Source: Chryseobacterium candidae (GTDB taxonomy: Bacteria; Bacteroidota; Bacteroidia; Flavobacteriales; Weeksellaceae). Taken from it: a DNA stretch of 64,000 nt. How positions within the stretch are numbered: the first letter of the stretch is position 1; each line of letters starts with the position of its first letter. Where the stretch lies: assembly GCF_004916905.1 (NCBI RefSeq), contig NZ_SDLV01000003.1, positions 124,001 through 188,000 on the forward strand. The letters are read 5' to 3'. Of the stretch, positions 40,754 through 49,659 are shown one piece after another. The translations under genes and the position numbers were made by a program. The notes beneath the pieces are model-generated. The model searched no databases, was not told the DNA's origin, and saw only the letters and a program-made list of their open reading frames with translations.

Positions 40754-43700
40754 TTATTTATTAATGATTGAATTAATGGTTACAACAGATTGGTTCACCT
40801 GCTGGATAGATTCCAGATATTTCAACTGGATATTCGTGGCTGTCTGCAGGGCAAAAAGATATTCTACATAAGAGATTTCTCCTGTTTTATATCCCAACTG
40901 AGCTGCTTTTACAATTTTCTCTGCGTTAGGCAATGCCTGGCCTGTATAGTAGTCATACTGCTGTAAATCCTGATGATACTGACTGAAGGCGTTATCCAAC
41001 TGAGCAGAAAGCTGTTTCTGCTGCATTTTAGCATTGGTTTCAGCGACCTGTTTTTCATATTCCAACGCCTGAATTCTTGCTTTCGTCGTCCCAAATGTTA
41101 ATGGAATTGCTACGCCTACTGTTGCCGACTGAAAACGCTTTCCTGAGTTATAAAAATTCTCCTGCCCGTTGATGGTATGAAAACCTATCAAAGACTGGTT
41201 GGTATATCCTAAGCTGAAATCAGGAAGCCCAAGGGATTTTTCAACTTTTTTGTTTTTCTCGGCGATCTCCATTTCCTGGTAAAAAGCTTTTACCGTAGGA
41301 TTATTGGCAACCACAGCGCTATCGAGCACATTTTCTGCTTTTAAAGGTGCATAATCTCTGTTAAACGGAACTTCAAGATCTTCTGACGTGTTCATCAGCG
41401 TTTTTAAATTCTTGTAGGCGTTATTCAGAAAAACTTCATTTTGTCTGAGCAGCAGATCAATTTCCCCTTTCTGGGTTTCCGCTGTACTGATCTCGATCTT
41501 TTTGATATCACCCGCTTTGAATCTTACGTTTGCAATTCTGATGAATTCCTCATAATATTTATCAAGACTGGTCAGCTGGGCTTTATTATACTGAAGATAT
41601 TCAATCTGATAGTAATAGGTACGAACCTGCTTTATCAGTTCATTGGCCGTAATTTCTTTATCAATCTGTCTGCTTTTAATATTCTCATTGATTAATTCTT
41701 TTCTTGCTTTAAATAATGTTGGAAAAGGGATACTTTGTGATATAGCAAATGATTGGTCAAACTTCGGACTGTTGTATTGTCCGAGCTGCGCTTCAAAGCT
41801 CAACTTAGGGAGTTCTTTTGCAGTTGCCCTCAATGCTTCAGCGGATTTAATACTTAGGTCTTTTGACTGCAGGGTTAAGTTATTATTCACAGCCTGCTCT
41901 ACCGCCTGTTCCACAGAAATAGATCTGGACTGTGCTTTAAAAGTCTGTCCCAGCATCATGAAACCTACAACAAGAACCGTTGTAAACATTCCTGTATTAC
42001 TATTTTTTCTTTTCAAAATCTTTGTGTTAAAAATGATATACAACATTGGCAAAACAAATAGTGTTAGGAATGTTGCGGTTACCAGACCACCAATCACTAC
42101 TGTAGCCAAAGGTTTCTGTACTTCTGCTCCTGCTCCGGTGGAAATAGCCATAGGTAAAAATCCTAAAGAAGCTACCGTAGCCGTCATCAGTACAGGTCTT
42201 AATCTGGTTTTTGTTCCTTCAAATACTCTTTTCAGAATATCGGTTTCGCCTTCTTTTTCCAATTGGTTAAATGTTCCAATCAAAACTATTCCATTCAATA
42301 CCGCTACTCCAAAAAGGGCAATAAATCCAATTCCGGCACTGATACTGAAAGGCATGTCTCTTACTAAAAGCGCAAAGACACCACCAATAGCACTCATAGG
42401 AATCGCTGTAAAGATCAATGCAGCCTGTTTAAACGAGCGGAAAGTAAAATACAACAGCATAAAAATCAGAAGCAATGATACCGGAACAGCGATCATCAGA
42501 CGTTTGCTTGCTTCCTGTAGGTTTTCAAACTGCCCACCATAGGTAAAGTAGTATCCGGAAGGAAGTTTCACTTTATCCAGTTTTGCCTGAATATCTTTCA
42601 CCACACTTTCCACATCACGGTCTTTCACATTGAATCCGATCACAATTCTACGTTTTCCCTGCTCACGACTGATTTGTGCAGGTCCTAATTTGTAACTGAT
42701 ATTAGCGACCTGCGATAATGGAATCTGTGCTCCGGCAGCAGAAGTGATCATCAGATTATTCACATCTGAAATATCGGTTCTGTGAAGACTGTCCAGGCGG
42801 ACAACCAGATCAAAACGTCTTTCATTTTCAAACACCTGTCCGGCAGCTTTTCCTGCAAAGGCTGTACTTACAGCATTGTTGACATCTTCAATATTCAATC
42901 CGTAATTAGCGATTCTTGTTCTGTCATACTGAACATTGATCTGCGGGAGACCACTCACTCTTTCAACCTGAGGAGCTGTAGCTCCATCGACTGTCTGAAT
43001 GATTTTCCCTACTTTATCCGCATACAAGGCTAAAGAATCAAGATTTTCTCCGAAGATTTTTACGGCAACATCCTGCCTGATTCCTGTCATCAGCTCATTG
43101 AAACGCATCTGAATAGGCTGGTTTTTCTCAAAAAATACCCCAGGAATTGTTTCCAGCTTTTCACTGATCTCATCCGCGAGTTCGTTGTAGGATTTCTTGG
43201 TTTTCCATTCGCTTTGTGGTTTTAAAACTACAATCATATCGGTTGCTTCAGGTGGCATCGGGTCTGTAGGAACCTCAGCAGAACCGGTTTTGCCAACGAC
43301 CATTTTCACCTCATCAAATTGCCTGATCAATCTTGAGGCCTGCATAGAGGTTTCTATACTCTGGCTCAATGAACTTCCCTGTGGTAAAATACAGTGGAAT
43401 GCAAAATCGCCTTCCTGCAGCTGCGGAATAAATTCGCCTCCCATATTTTTGAAAATAAAAGCGGAAATAAGAAACACAACAGCCGTTGCTGACACAATGA
43501 TATATTTTACTTTGATTGCTTTCTGTAATAATGGCTGATATACCTTTTGAAGACGGTTCATCATTTTATCAGAGAAGGTTTCCTTGTGGGATATTTTCTT
43601 AGATAAAAAGAGAGCACTCATCATCGGAATGTAGGTCAGTGAAAGAATCAAAGCTCCCAGAATGGCAAATCCTACTGTTTTGGCCATTGGGGTAAACATT

Positions 43701-45115
43701 TTTCCTTCTACTCCAGCCAACGTAAGAATTGGAATGTAGACAATAAGGATGATGATTTCTCCAAAGGCGGCACTGCTCCGAATTTTTGATGCAGAAAGGA
43801 AAACTTCTTCATCCATTTCAGACTGTGTCAAAGCACGAGTAGATTTTCTTACGCCTAAATGATGTAAAGTGGCTTCTACAATAATTACGGCACCATCTAC
43901 AATCAACCCGAAATCTATGGCTCCAAGGCTCATCAGGTTGGCGCTTACCCCGAAAACATTCATCATTCCCAATGCAAACAGCAAGGAAAGCGGAATGGCT
44001 GAAGCTACGATAAGTCCGGCTCTCAGATTTCCTAAGAAAACTACAAGAACGAAAATAACGATCAGCGCTCCTTCAATGAGGTTTTTCTGTACAGTATTGA
44101 TCGCTCTGTCTACAAGATCTGTTCTGTCCAGAAAGGGTTCTATAATGACATCATCGGGAAGAGATTTCTGAATGGTCGGGATTTTTGCTTTGATATTGCT
44201 GACTACTTCATTACTATTGGCTCCTTTCAGCATCATCACGACTCCACCCACAGCATCTACTTTTCCATCATAGGTTAATGCTCCGTAACGAACGGCACTT
44301 CCTAAACGAACATCGGCAACGTCTTTTATAAAGATCGGAACGCTTCCCGTTTCATTTTTAACAGCAATATTTTTGATATCCTCAAGTGAAGTTACCAAAC
44401 CAATTCCACGGATGAAATAGGCGTTGGGCTTTTTATCAATATAAGCTCCTCCGGTATTCTGATTGTTTTTTTCAAGGGCTGTAAAAATTTCGGTGATGCT
44501 TGTTCCCATTGCTTTTAACCGATTGGGATCAATAGCGACTTCATATTGCTTTAATTCACCACCAAAACTGTTGATCTCCGCCACTCCCGGTGTTCCGTTC
44601 AGCTGTCTTCGAACGATCCAGTCCTGCATGCTGCGGAGTTCTTTAGCATTGTATTTATTTTCGCTTCCTTTTTTAGGGTGAAGAATATACTGATAGACTT
44701 CTCCAAGCCCTGTACTTACAGGAGCCAGCTCGGGAGTCCCTACTCCTTTCGGAATTTCTTCCACTGCGTTTTTCAGCTGTTCATTAATGAGCTGTCTGGC
44801 AAAGTACACATCTACATTTTCTTTGAACACCACAGTAATCACAGAAAGCCCGAATCTTGAAATACTTCTTGTCTCCTGAATATCGGGAACATTGGCAATA
44901 CTCTGCTCAATGGGAAAGGTAACCAGCTGTTCCACTTCCTGCCCCGCCAATGTAGGACACACGGTAATGATCTGCACCTGATTGTTGGTAATATCCGGTA
45001 CAGCATCTATTGGCAATCTGGTGGCACTCCATGTTCCCCAGATAATCAGCACCAATGTCATCAAACCAATGATCACCTTATTTTTGATACTGAATTTTAT
45101 GATTTTATCTAACAC
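40754..45115 (-). CDS. CzcA/CusA-type heavy-metal RND pump fused to a TolC-like channel
   Basis: A 1453-residue fusion. The first about 1030 residues are an HME-RND pump (start MLDKIIKFSIKNKVIIGLMT; DFGLIVDGAVIIVE in the fourth helix carries the proton-relay Asp and Glu as in divalent-metal pumps). Then comes a hydrophobic stretch with a signal-peptide look (MFTTVLVVGFMMLGQTFKAQ) and about 400 residues of an outer-membrane efflux channel (SISVEQAVEQAVNNNLTLQS). The fused form is common in Bacteroidota; the internal signal suggests that the channel may be cut off. Metals such as Zn, Cd, Co or Cu would be pumped out of the periplasm. First gene of its operon. Confidence 0.9.
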   Translation of the reverse strand: MLDKIIKFSIKNKVIIGLMTLVLIIWGTWSATRLPIDAVPDITNNQVQIITVCPTLAGQEVEQLVTFPIEQSIANVPDIQETRSISRFGLSVITVVFKENVDVYFARQLINEQLKNAVEEIPKGVGTPELAPVSTGLGEVYQYILHPKKGSENKYNAKELRSMQDWIVRRQLNGTPGVAEINSFGGELKQYEVAIDPNRLKAMGTSITEIFTALEKNNQNTGGAYIDKKPNAYFIRGIGLVTSLEDIKNIAVKNETGSVPIFIKDVADVRLGSAVRYGALTYDGKVDAVGGVVMMLKGANSNEVVSNIKAKIPTIQKSLPDDVIIEPFLDRTDLVDRAINTVQKNLIEGALIVIFVLVVFLGNLRAGLIVASAIPLSLLFALGMMNVFGVSANLMSLGAIDFGLIVDGAVIIVEATLHHLGVRKSTRALTQSEMDEEVFLSASKIRSSAAFGEIIILIVYIPILTLAGVEGKMFTPMAKTVGFAILGALILSLTYIPMMSALFLSKKISHKETFSDKMMNRLQKVYQPLLQKAIKVKYIIVSATAVVFLISAFIFKNMGGEFIPQLQEGDFAFHCILPQGSSLSQSIETSMQASRLIRQFDEVKMVVGKTGSAEVPTDPMPPEATDMIVVLKPQSEWKTKKSYNELADEISEKLETIPGVFFEKNQPIQMRFNELMTGIRQDVAVKIFGENLDSLALYADKVGKIIQTVDGATAPQVERVSGLPQINVQYDRTRIANYGLNIEDVNNAVSTAFAGKAAGQVFENERRFDLVVRLDSLHRTDISDVNNLMITSAAGAQIPLSQVANISYKLGPAQISREQGKRRIVIGFNVKDRDVESVVKDIQAKLDKVKLPSGYYFTYGGQFENLQEASKRLMIAVPVSLLLIFMLLYFTFRSFKQAALIFTAIPMSAIGGVFALLVRDMPFSISAGIGFIALFGVAVLNGIVLIGTFNQLEKEGETDILKRVFEGTKTRLRPVLMTATVASLGFLPMAISTGAGAEVQKPLATVVIGGLVTATFLTLFVLPMLYIIFNTKILKRKNSNTGMFTTVLVVGFMMLGQTFKAQSRSISVEQAVEQAVNNNLTLQSKDLSIKSAEALRATAKELPKLSFEAQLGQYNSPKFDQSFAISQSIPFPTLFKARKELINENIKSRQIDKEITANELIKQVRTYYYQIEYLQYNKAQLTSLDKYYEEFIRIANVRFKAGDIKKIEISTAETQKGEIDLLLRQNEVFLNNAYKNLKTLMNTSEDLEVPFNRDYAPLKAENVLDSAVVANNPTVKAFYQEMEIAEKNKKVEKSLGLPDFSLGYTNQSLIGFHTINGQENFYNSGKRFQSATVGVAIPLTFGTTKARIQALEYEKQVAETNAKMQQKQLSAQLDNAFSQYHQDLQQYDYYTGQALPNAEKIVKAAQLGYKTGEISYVEYLFALQTATNIQLKYLESIQQVNQSVVTINSIINK

Positions 45116-45170
45116 AATTTGTATTTAATTTTTATTGAAAAATGAATGCATACAGCATAAAATACTGCAG

Positions 45171-45206
45171 CAAAAATATCCTGAAACCCTCTGCAATGGT
45201 ATTGCA
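45171..45206 (-). promoter_or_regulatory. CzcA promoter with TGCAAT-N3-ATTGCA operator
   Basis: TATTTTTG (45171-45178, minus strand) is the -7 box and a 6-3-6 palindrome (45192-45206) lies 13 bp upstream, exactly as before the P-type ATPase. About 15 further bases beyond the palindrome are also alike at both sites. Confidence 0.65.
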
Positions 45207-45262
45207 AAGTTTCAAGCACAGTTTATCATTAGAAAGCATTACTTTCTAAAAATCAATAAAAA

Positions 45263-45586
45263 TTAAATTTTAGGAGGCTGCCAGATAGGATCGTAAACCT
45301 GGTAAGCAAAGTCGTTTTTGTGGAATAAAATCTTCTTTGAAAAATAAGCCGGAATCTGATCCGGAATTTCCAATAAAGGATTCATTTTAAATGCCGAAAC
45401 TGTCATCTGGCAGCAGCTGCAGGCACACAGCGGAGAACAGATATCTCCTCTTTCTGTAGAATGATTTTCCTGAACACTAAGAGAAATCATTTTATTCCCC
45501 GAATTCTGCGGATGAGACACATCAGCACATGGCATTAATGATAGCGCCATGAAATACATTGCCAGTATCCATCTTAAGAGGTTCAT
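45263..45586 (-). CDS. Small Cys-rich protein upstream of the metal pump
   Basis: The 107-residue protein has a hydrophobic start and a Cys-rich middle (ICSPLCACSCCQMTVSAF), then an end DPIWQPPKI. Short proteins like this often sit in front of CzcA/CusA operons in Bacteroidota (DUF6660-like, from memory) and could bind metal. A -7 box TACCTTTG lies 5 bp before the ATG, which implies a leaderless transcript or a later start (ATG at 45559). Confidence 0.6.
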   Translation of the reverse strand: MNLLRWILAMYFMALSLMPCADVSHPQNSGNKMISLSVQENHSTERGDICSPLCACSCCQMTVSAFKMNPLLEIPDQIPAYFSKKILFHKNDFAYQVYDPIWQPPKI

Positions 45587-45951
45587 GGTACAAAGGTAGA
45601 GATTTTTTCTAAAATGGGTAAAAGTTCATGATATTAGCTTTCCAATAAAAAAATAATTTTAGCAGTAACTTATATTAATTGTAATAAATTTTATCAAAAA
45701 ACATTATATAAACAATTACGTATGGAAAAAATTAAATACTCATTAAAAAAACACAAAACTGATTATTATCTATTAAAAAATATTAATATCTAATTAAAAA
45801 AAAATCAAAAACGTATTTTTTTTGTAAATTCACAAACAAAGACCAATCGAGACAGTGACCCCAATTATTAGTAATAAAATTCTCATGAAACACGACGTCA
45901 TTTGTCGCATTGCGGTTATAGTTTTACAAAAATAAATTTTAATTAATAATT
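45587..45951. other. Non-coding region between the metal and toxin regions
   Basis: It carries the -7 box (45591-45598) for the gene at 45263 and a very AT-rich leader towards 45952 with homopolymer A and T runs. I see no ORF, repeat or clear terminator. The promoter of the plus-strand toxin locus should lie here, but the boxes are poor. Confidence 0.3.
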
Positions 45952-46821
45952 ATGAAAACACAATTATTTTCGATTGCACTTTTAGTGTCATCATTTACAT
46001 TCGCACAAAGCTGGAATATCACAGGAAATTCAGGGACAAACTCATCCAATAATTTTATTGGAACTACAGATAATCAACCTTTGGTTCTGAAGTCTAATAA
46101 TATTGAGAGCCTTCGAATTAAGCCTAATGGGAATATTGGAATTGGAACCGTAAGTCCTAACAGCAAACTACATATCGCTCAGGACAATATAAACAACCAA
46201 AATTTGTCTCTGGGAAAGTTTACATCTGTAGGACAAACCGGGGGTAGTGCTATAGTCAGTTTAGCATATAATAGCACTACCGCTAATCTGGAAGTAAATT
46301 CTACCTACTCAGGCAGTGGCTTCAGGTATGGAACTTATGGTGACTTTAATATTGAAAATGAGATTACTGCCCCAGATTTTGGAGCGATTAATTTTATTAC
46401 AAACAAGAAAGTACAACTTGCCATTAAGCCCAATGGAAATGCTTCATTACAGGGAAAATTTGAAGCTAAAGAAGTAAAGGTCACTCTAACTCCTACTGCT
46501 GATTTTGTATTTGATGAAAAATACGATCTTCCAAAATTAGAAGAAGTTGAAAAACACATTAAAGAAAAAAAGCACCTTCCTGAAATTGCTTCTGCTAAAG
46601 TTATGGAAAAAGAGGGGGTGAATGTGGGTGAGTTTCAGATTAAACTTTTACAAAAAATAGAAGAGCTTACACTATATTCAATTGACCAGAATAAACAGAT
46701 AAAACAACAGTCAGAACAGCTTAAACAGCTTCAGAATGAAAATGAGGTTTTAAAAGCACAATCAGCCAAAATTGAAAAGCTGGAACAACAGGTTCAACAA
46801 CTCTTATCCACACAAAAATAA
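45952..46821 (+). CDS. Secreted tail-fibre-like protein with coiled coil
   Basis: The 289-residue product has a signal peptide ending FAQ, a repetitive beta region with phage-fibre-type phrases (NGNIGIGTVSPNSKLHIAQD) and a C-terminal part resembling an intramolecular chaperone/peptidase end (LPKLEEVEKHIKEKKHLPEI), then a long coiled coil (residues about 220-289). Such proteins trimerise. It heads the RHS locus, 6 bp before the next gene, and may serve as an adhesin or surface fibre. Confidence 0.7.
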   Translation: MKTQLFSIALLVSSFTFAQSWNITGNSGTNSSNNFIGTTDNQPLVLKSNNIESLRIKPNGNIGIGTVSPNSKLHIAQDNINNQNLSLGKFTSVGQTGGSAIVSLAYNSTTANLEVNSTYSGSGFRYGTYGDFNIENEITAPDFGAINFITNKKVQLAIKPNGNASLQGKFEAKEVKVTLTPTADFVFDEKYDLPKLEEVEKHIKEKKHLPEIASAKVMEKEGVNVGEFQIKLLQKIEELTLYSIDQNKQIKQQSEQLKQLQNENEVLKAQSAKIEKLEQQVQQLLSTQK

Positions 46822-46827
46822 ACACCA

Positions 46828-47295
46828 ATGAAAAGAAAATTACTCTCACTGTCATCGCTGATGATAGGATTCTTAGGTTTTTCCCAAACCGAAGTCTATT
46901 TCAAATATGATGAGGCCGGAAACCAGCGATACAGGGGAATCGACGCTGCTGGTAAACAAGCCGAAGGAATGGTTTCAAAAGAATCAAAGGTAGCAGCTGT
47001 TACCAGACAAGCTCCTGTTATTGATGAAAAAACATTCCTGAAACAAATACGTCTGTACCCGGTTCCTGTTAATGACTATCTTACGATAGACTGGACAGAG
47101 GAAGTAGATGGATTAATAGAATCTGTTTCACTCTATCAACACAGTACAGTTCACTGGAAATTCCAGCAGCAGAATATCCCAGATTTAAACCGCCAGGTCA
47201 AAATCAATATGACAGGTTATGACTGGGGTGTATATGTTGTGCGCTTTACATTAAAAGATGGCAGGATTTTCAGTAAAAACATCACCAAACGATAG
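46828..47295 (+). CDS. Small secreted protein with T9SS tail before the RHS gene
   Basis: A 155-residue protein: signal peptide ending GFSQ, a short middle (DEAGNQRYRGIDAAGKQAEG) and a sorting-type C-terminal domain (IRLYPVPVNDYLTIDW; DWGVYVVRFTLKDGRIFSKN). It overlaps no gene but is 6 bp from the RHS gene, so it is probably produced with it. It may carry a T9SS signal in trans for, or anchor, the large RHS protein, which has no such tail; this is inference. Confidence 0.7.
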   Translation: MKRKLLSLSSLMIGFLGFSQTEVYFKYDEAGNQRYRGIDAAGKQAEGMVSKESKVAAVTRQAPVIDEKTFLKQIRLYPVPVNDYLTIDWTEEVDGLIESVSLYQHSTVHWKFQQQNIPDLNRQVKINMTGYDWGVYVVRFTLKDGRIFSKNITKR

Positions 47296-47301
47296 ATAAC
47301 C

Positions 47302-49554
47302 ATGAAATTTTACGTTAAGAAAATACAAGTATTTTCATCATTCATACTGTCCTTATGTTCGGTATTGGGCTTTTCGCAGACCATACTGTATCAGGCAGAG
47401 ACTAGCTCGCGGACAGTACAGGATCCGCAAACAGTGGTACTGGCACCAGGATTTCGTGCATCTTCCAGCTCATCGAATCCATTCGTAGCTAAAATTGGTC
47501 CAGCAACGGAGAATCCTGGCGGCGGACCAACCGATTCAAATGCAGGAGCAACTAACCCCTATGGAACAACAGCTCCAGATGGGAAAAGTTTTCATGATAC
47601 CAAGGGTAATATTGAGGTTAACGGAGCAGGACAATTACAGTTTACTTTACCTATTGCTTTGCCACCGGGGGTGAAAAGTGTAGCACCTCAAACCAATCTT
47701 ATTTATACAAGTGGAACAGGAAACAGTATAGCTGGATATGGCTGGAACCTGTCAGGAATTACATCTATTTCAAGAACTGGAAGAACAATTGAAAAAGACG
47801 GAAGACTAACAGGAATTCAATTAGACTTTTCGGACTATTATAGTTTTAACGGGGAAAGACTAATCTTAAAATCAGGAGAATATGGAAAGTCAGGAGCAGA
47901 ATATACAACAGAGAAATATTCCAATATAAAAATAAAATCTATTGGAACAATTACCAACCAATCCTGGCAAGGACCAGAATATTGGGAAGTTAATTTTGAA
48001 GATGGATCACAAGCCTGGTATGGTGCTATTGCATCTGGCAATAGCACAGCAAGAACACCTCTAGAATACAATATTGTAAAATGGAAAGATACGCAAGGAA
48101 ATTATATTGCTTACAACTACATCCAATCTGACAATGTAGCTATAATATCACAAATTGAATGGGGAGGAAATGAAACAAATGGGAAACCTCATTTAAATAA
48201 ACTTCAATTTAATTATAATAACAGAAGTTTAAATGAAACTGCCTATTTTAAAGATAATAAATTCATCCAATCTAAAATCCTTAAAAACATTGAAATATAT
48301 ACAAACAATAATTTACTAAGAAAATACGAAATAGAATATGAGAACCCGATCATAAATAATAATTCTCAGAGAAGAACTAATTATCAATTTGTAAAAAAAA
48401 TATGGGAATCCAATGCTAATGGAGAAAAAGCGAATCCAATTATTTTTTCAACAAAGCCTTTACTAACAAGCGTCAACGAACAAAACTTTATTAGTTTCGA
48501 TAACATTATTACAACCGGAGATTATAATGGAGATGGCCTGATTGATTTCATTGTAAGGCAACCTGCACAAAATGCCAAACCAGAAGGTTACTATATCTAT
48601 TTTGACGCAGTGAACAATGGTAACCCTTCTTTTGTTTATCTAGGAACAACCAGTACATTCTGGCCAAGCAGTGATTTTACCACATTCAATATAAAACCTA
48701 CCGATAACTATATAAAACCTAAGCAGGGGATTATTATTTCAAAGAAAAATGCAGGATACAACCCTCCTTCCTCTGGAAATATAGAATTGAAATACTATTC
48801 AATTAAAAGCGATGCATCAGTACTCAATACGTATAATAATCCTCTTGTTTTAGAACATTCAAAAACAATACAGTCTACAAGCTATATATATGCTGATTCT
48901 TTATACCCGCCAGAGACTGACCCTAGCTATATGGGGGGATTGAATGTTTCCCATCCTATAGATATAAAAGAAGTAGATATTGATTCTGATGGCATGTCTG
49001 AATTAGTAATGTCATTAGAAGATAAGAAATGTAAGTATGTAATCATTGTTCCTGATCCCCCAAAAGGAAGATGGCAATGCAAAACACAAGGTAACAGATA
49101 TTTGATTGTAGATAACAATGACTTACAAAATAATACAATCCATATCCCACAAATTACAACACCAAAGAATATTTTAGGTAATGGAGGCATTATGGATTTT
49201 GATAAAGACGGAAAACAGGATATTTTATTCATTGAGCCAACGGGATCCAATACCCAGGTAACCTATCTTACAAAAAATAATACAGGAGGATTCAATGGAA
49301 TACCACACTATGAATATGGTTCAAAAACCATAAACACACCTTTAAATACTCTTAAACAATATAATCTAACAAAAGAAGGTAATGATTATAATATAAATTT
49401 AGCAAAAAGCCACACCGTAAAAGGACTTAGTGAAGGAGTGCAGTTTGCAGACTTCAATGGAGATGGGAATATTGAAGTTCTCCTACCTCTTGCTCTTCGT
49501 TTAGATTCTGGTTCAAGTGGAGGATTTAATGGAACTATAGACCCCAATAATTAA
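47302..49554 (+). CDS. RHS toxin, N-terminal part (SpvB and FG-GAP domains), ended by in-frame stop
   Basis: The 750 residues start with a signal peptide (LCSVLGFSQ) and a Ser-rich stretch. A SpvB-type domain follows (GAGQLQFTLPIALPPGVKSV; GYGWNLSGITSISRTGRTIE), then FG-GAP/VCBS calcium loops (GDYNGDGLIDFI, DFDKDGKQDI, ADFNGDGNIEV). A TAA at 49552-49554 ends it, yet the same frame goes on without another stop to 54201 and the next loop (DINGDGKTDI) follows in order. So it is the first third of a 2300-codon gene broken by one nonsense codon or a sequencing error. Confidence 0.85.
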   Translation: MKFYVKKIQVFSSFILSLCSVLGFSQTILYQAETSSRTVQDPQTVVLAPGFRASSSSSNPFVAKIGPATENPGGGPTDSNAGATNPYGTTAPDGKSFHDTKGNIEVNGAGQLQFTLPIALPPGVKSVAPQTNLIYTSGTGNSIAGYGWNLSGITSISRTGRTIEKDGRLTGIQLDFSDYYSFNGERLILKSGEYGKSGAEYTTEKYSNIKIKSIGTITNQSWQGPEYWEVNFEDGSQAWYGAIASGNSTARTPLEYNIVKWKDTQGNYIAYNYIQSDNVAIISQIEWGGNETNGKPHLNKLQFNYNNRSLNETAYFKDNKFIQSKILKNIEIYTNNNLLRKYEIEYENPIINNNSQRRTNYQFVKKIWESNANGEKANPIIFSTKPLLTSVNEQNFISFDNIITTGDYNGDGLIDFIVRQPAQNAKPEGYYIYFDAVNNGNPSFVYLGTTSTFWPSSDFTTFNIKPTDNYIKPKQGIIISKKNAGYNPPSSGNIELKYYSIKSDASVLNTYNNPLVLEHSKTIQSTSYIYADSLYPPETDPSYMGGLNVSHPIDIKEVDIDSDGMSELVMSLEDKKCKYVIIVPDPPKGRWQCKTQGNRYLIVDNNDLQNNTIHIPQITTPKNILGNGGIMDFDKDGKQDILFIEPTGSNTQVTYLTKNNTGGFNGIPHYEYGSKTINTPLNTLKQYNLTKEGNDYNINLAKSHTVKGLSEGVQFADFNGDGNIEVLLPLALRLDSGSSGGFNGTIDPNN

Positions 49555-49659
49555 GGAAATGACGGATGGTCAATATATTTGAATAAAGGAAACAATTTAG
49601 ATGAAAGTTTCAGAAGCCTTGTTCCTTATAATCCTAATGGAGTTGAGGAAAGCGGTTCT

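Noticed and set aside
21336..45000. Many plus-strand ORFs opposite the long minus-strand genes
   Set aside because: They are low-complexity shadows in the antisense frames of btuB, czcA and other clear genes, without recognisable motifs or promoters.
49552..49554. Programmed stop-codon read-through in the RHS gene
   Set aside because: TAA is the strongest stop and no recoding signal is recognised nearby; mutation or sequence error is simpler.
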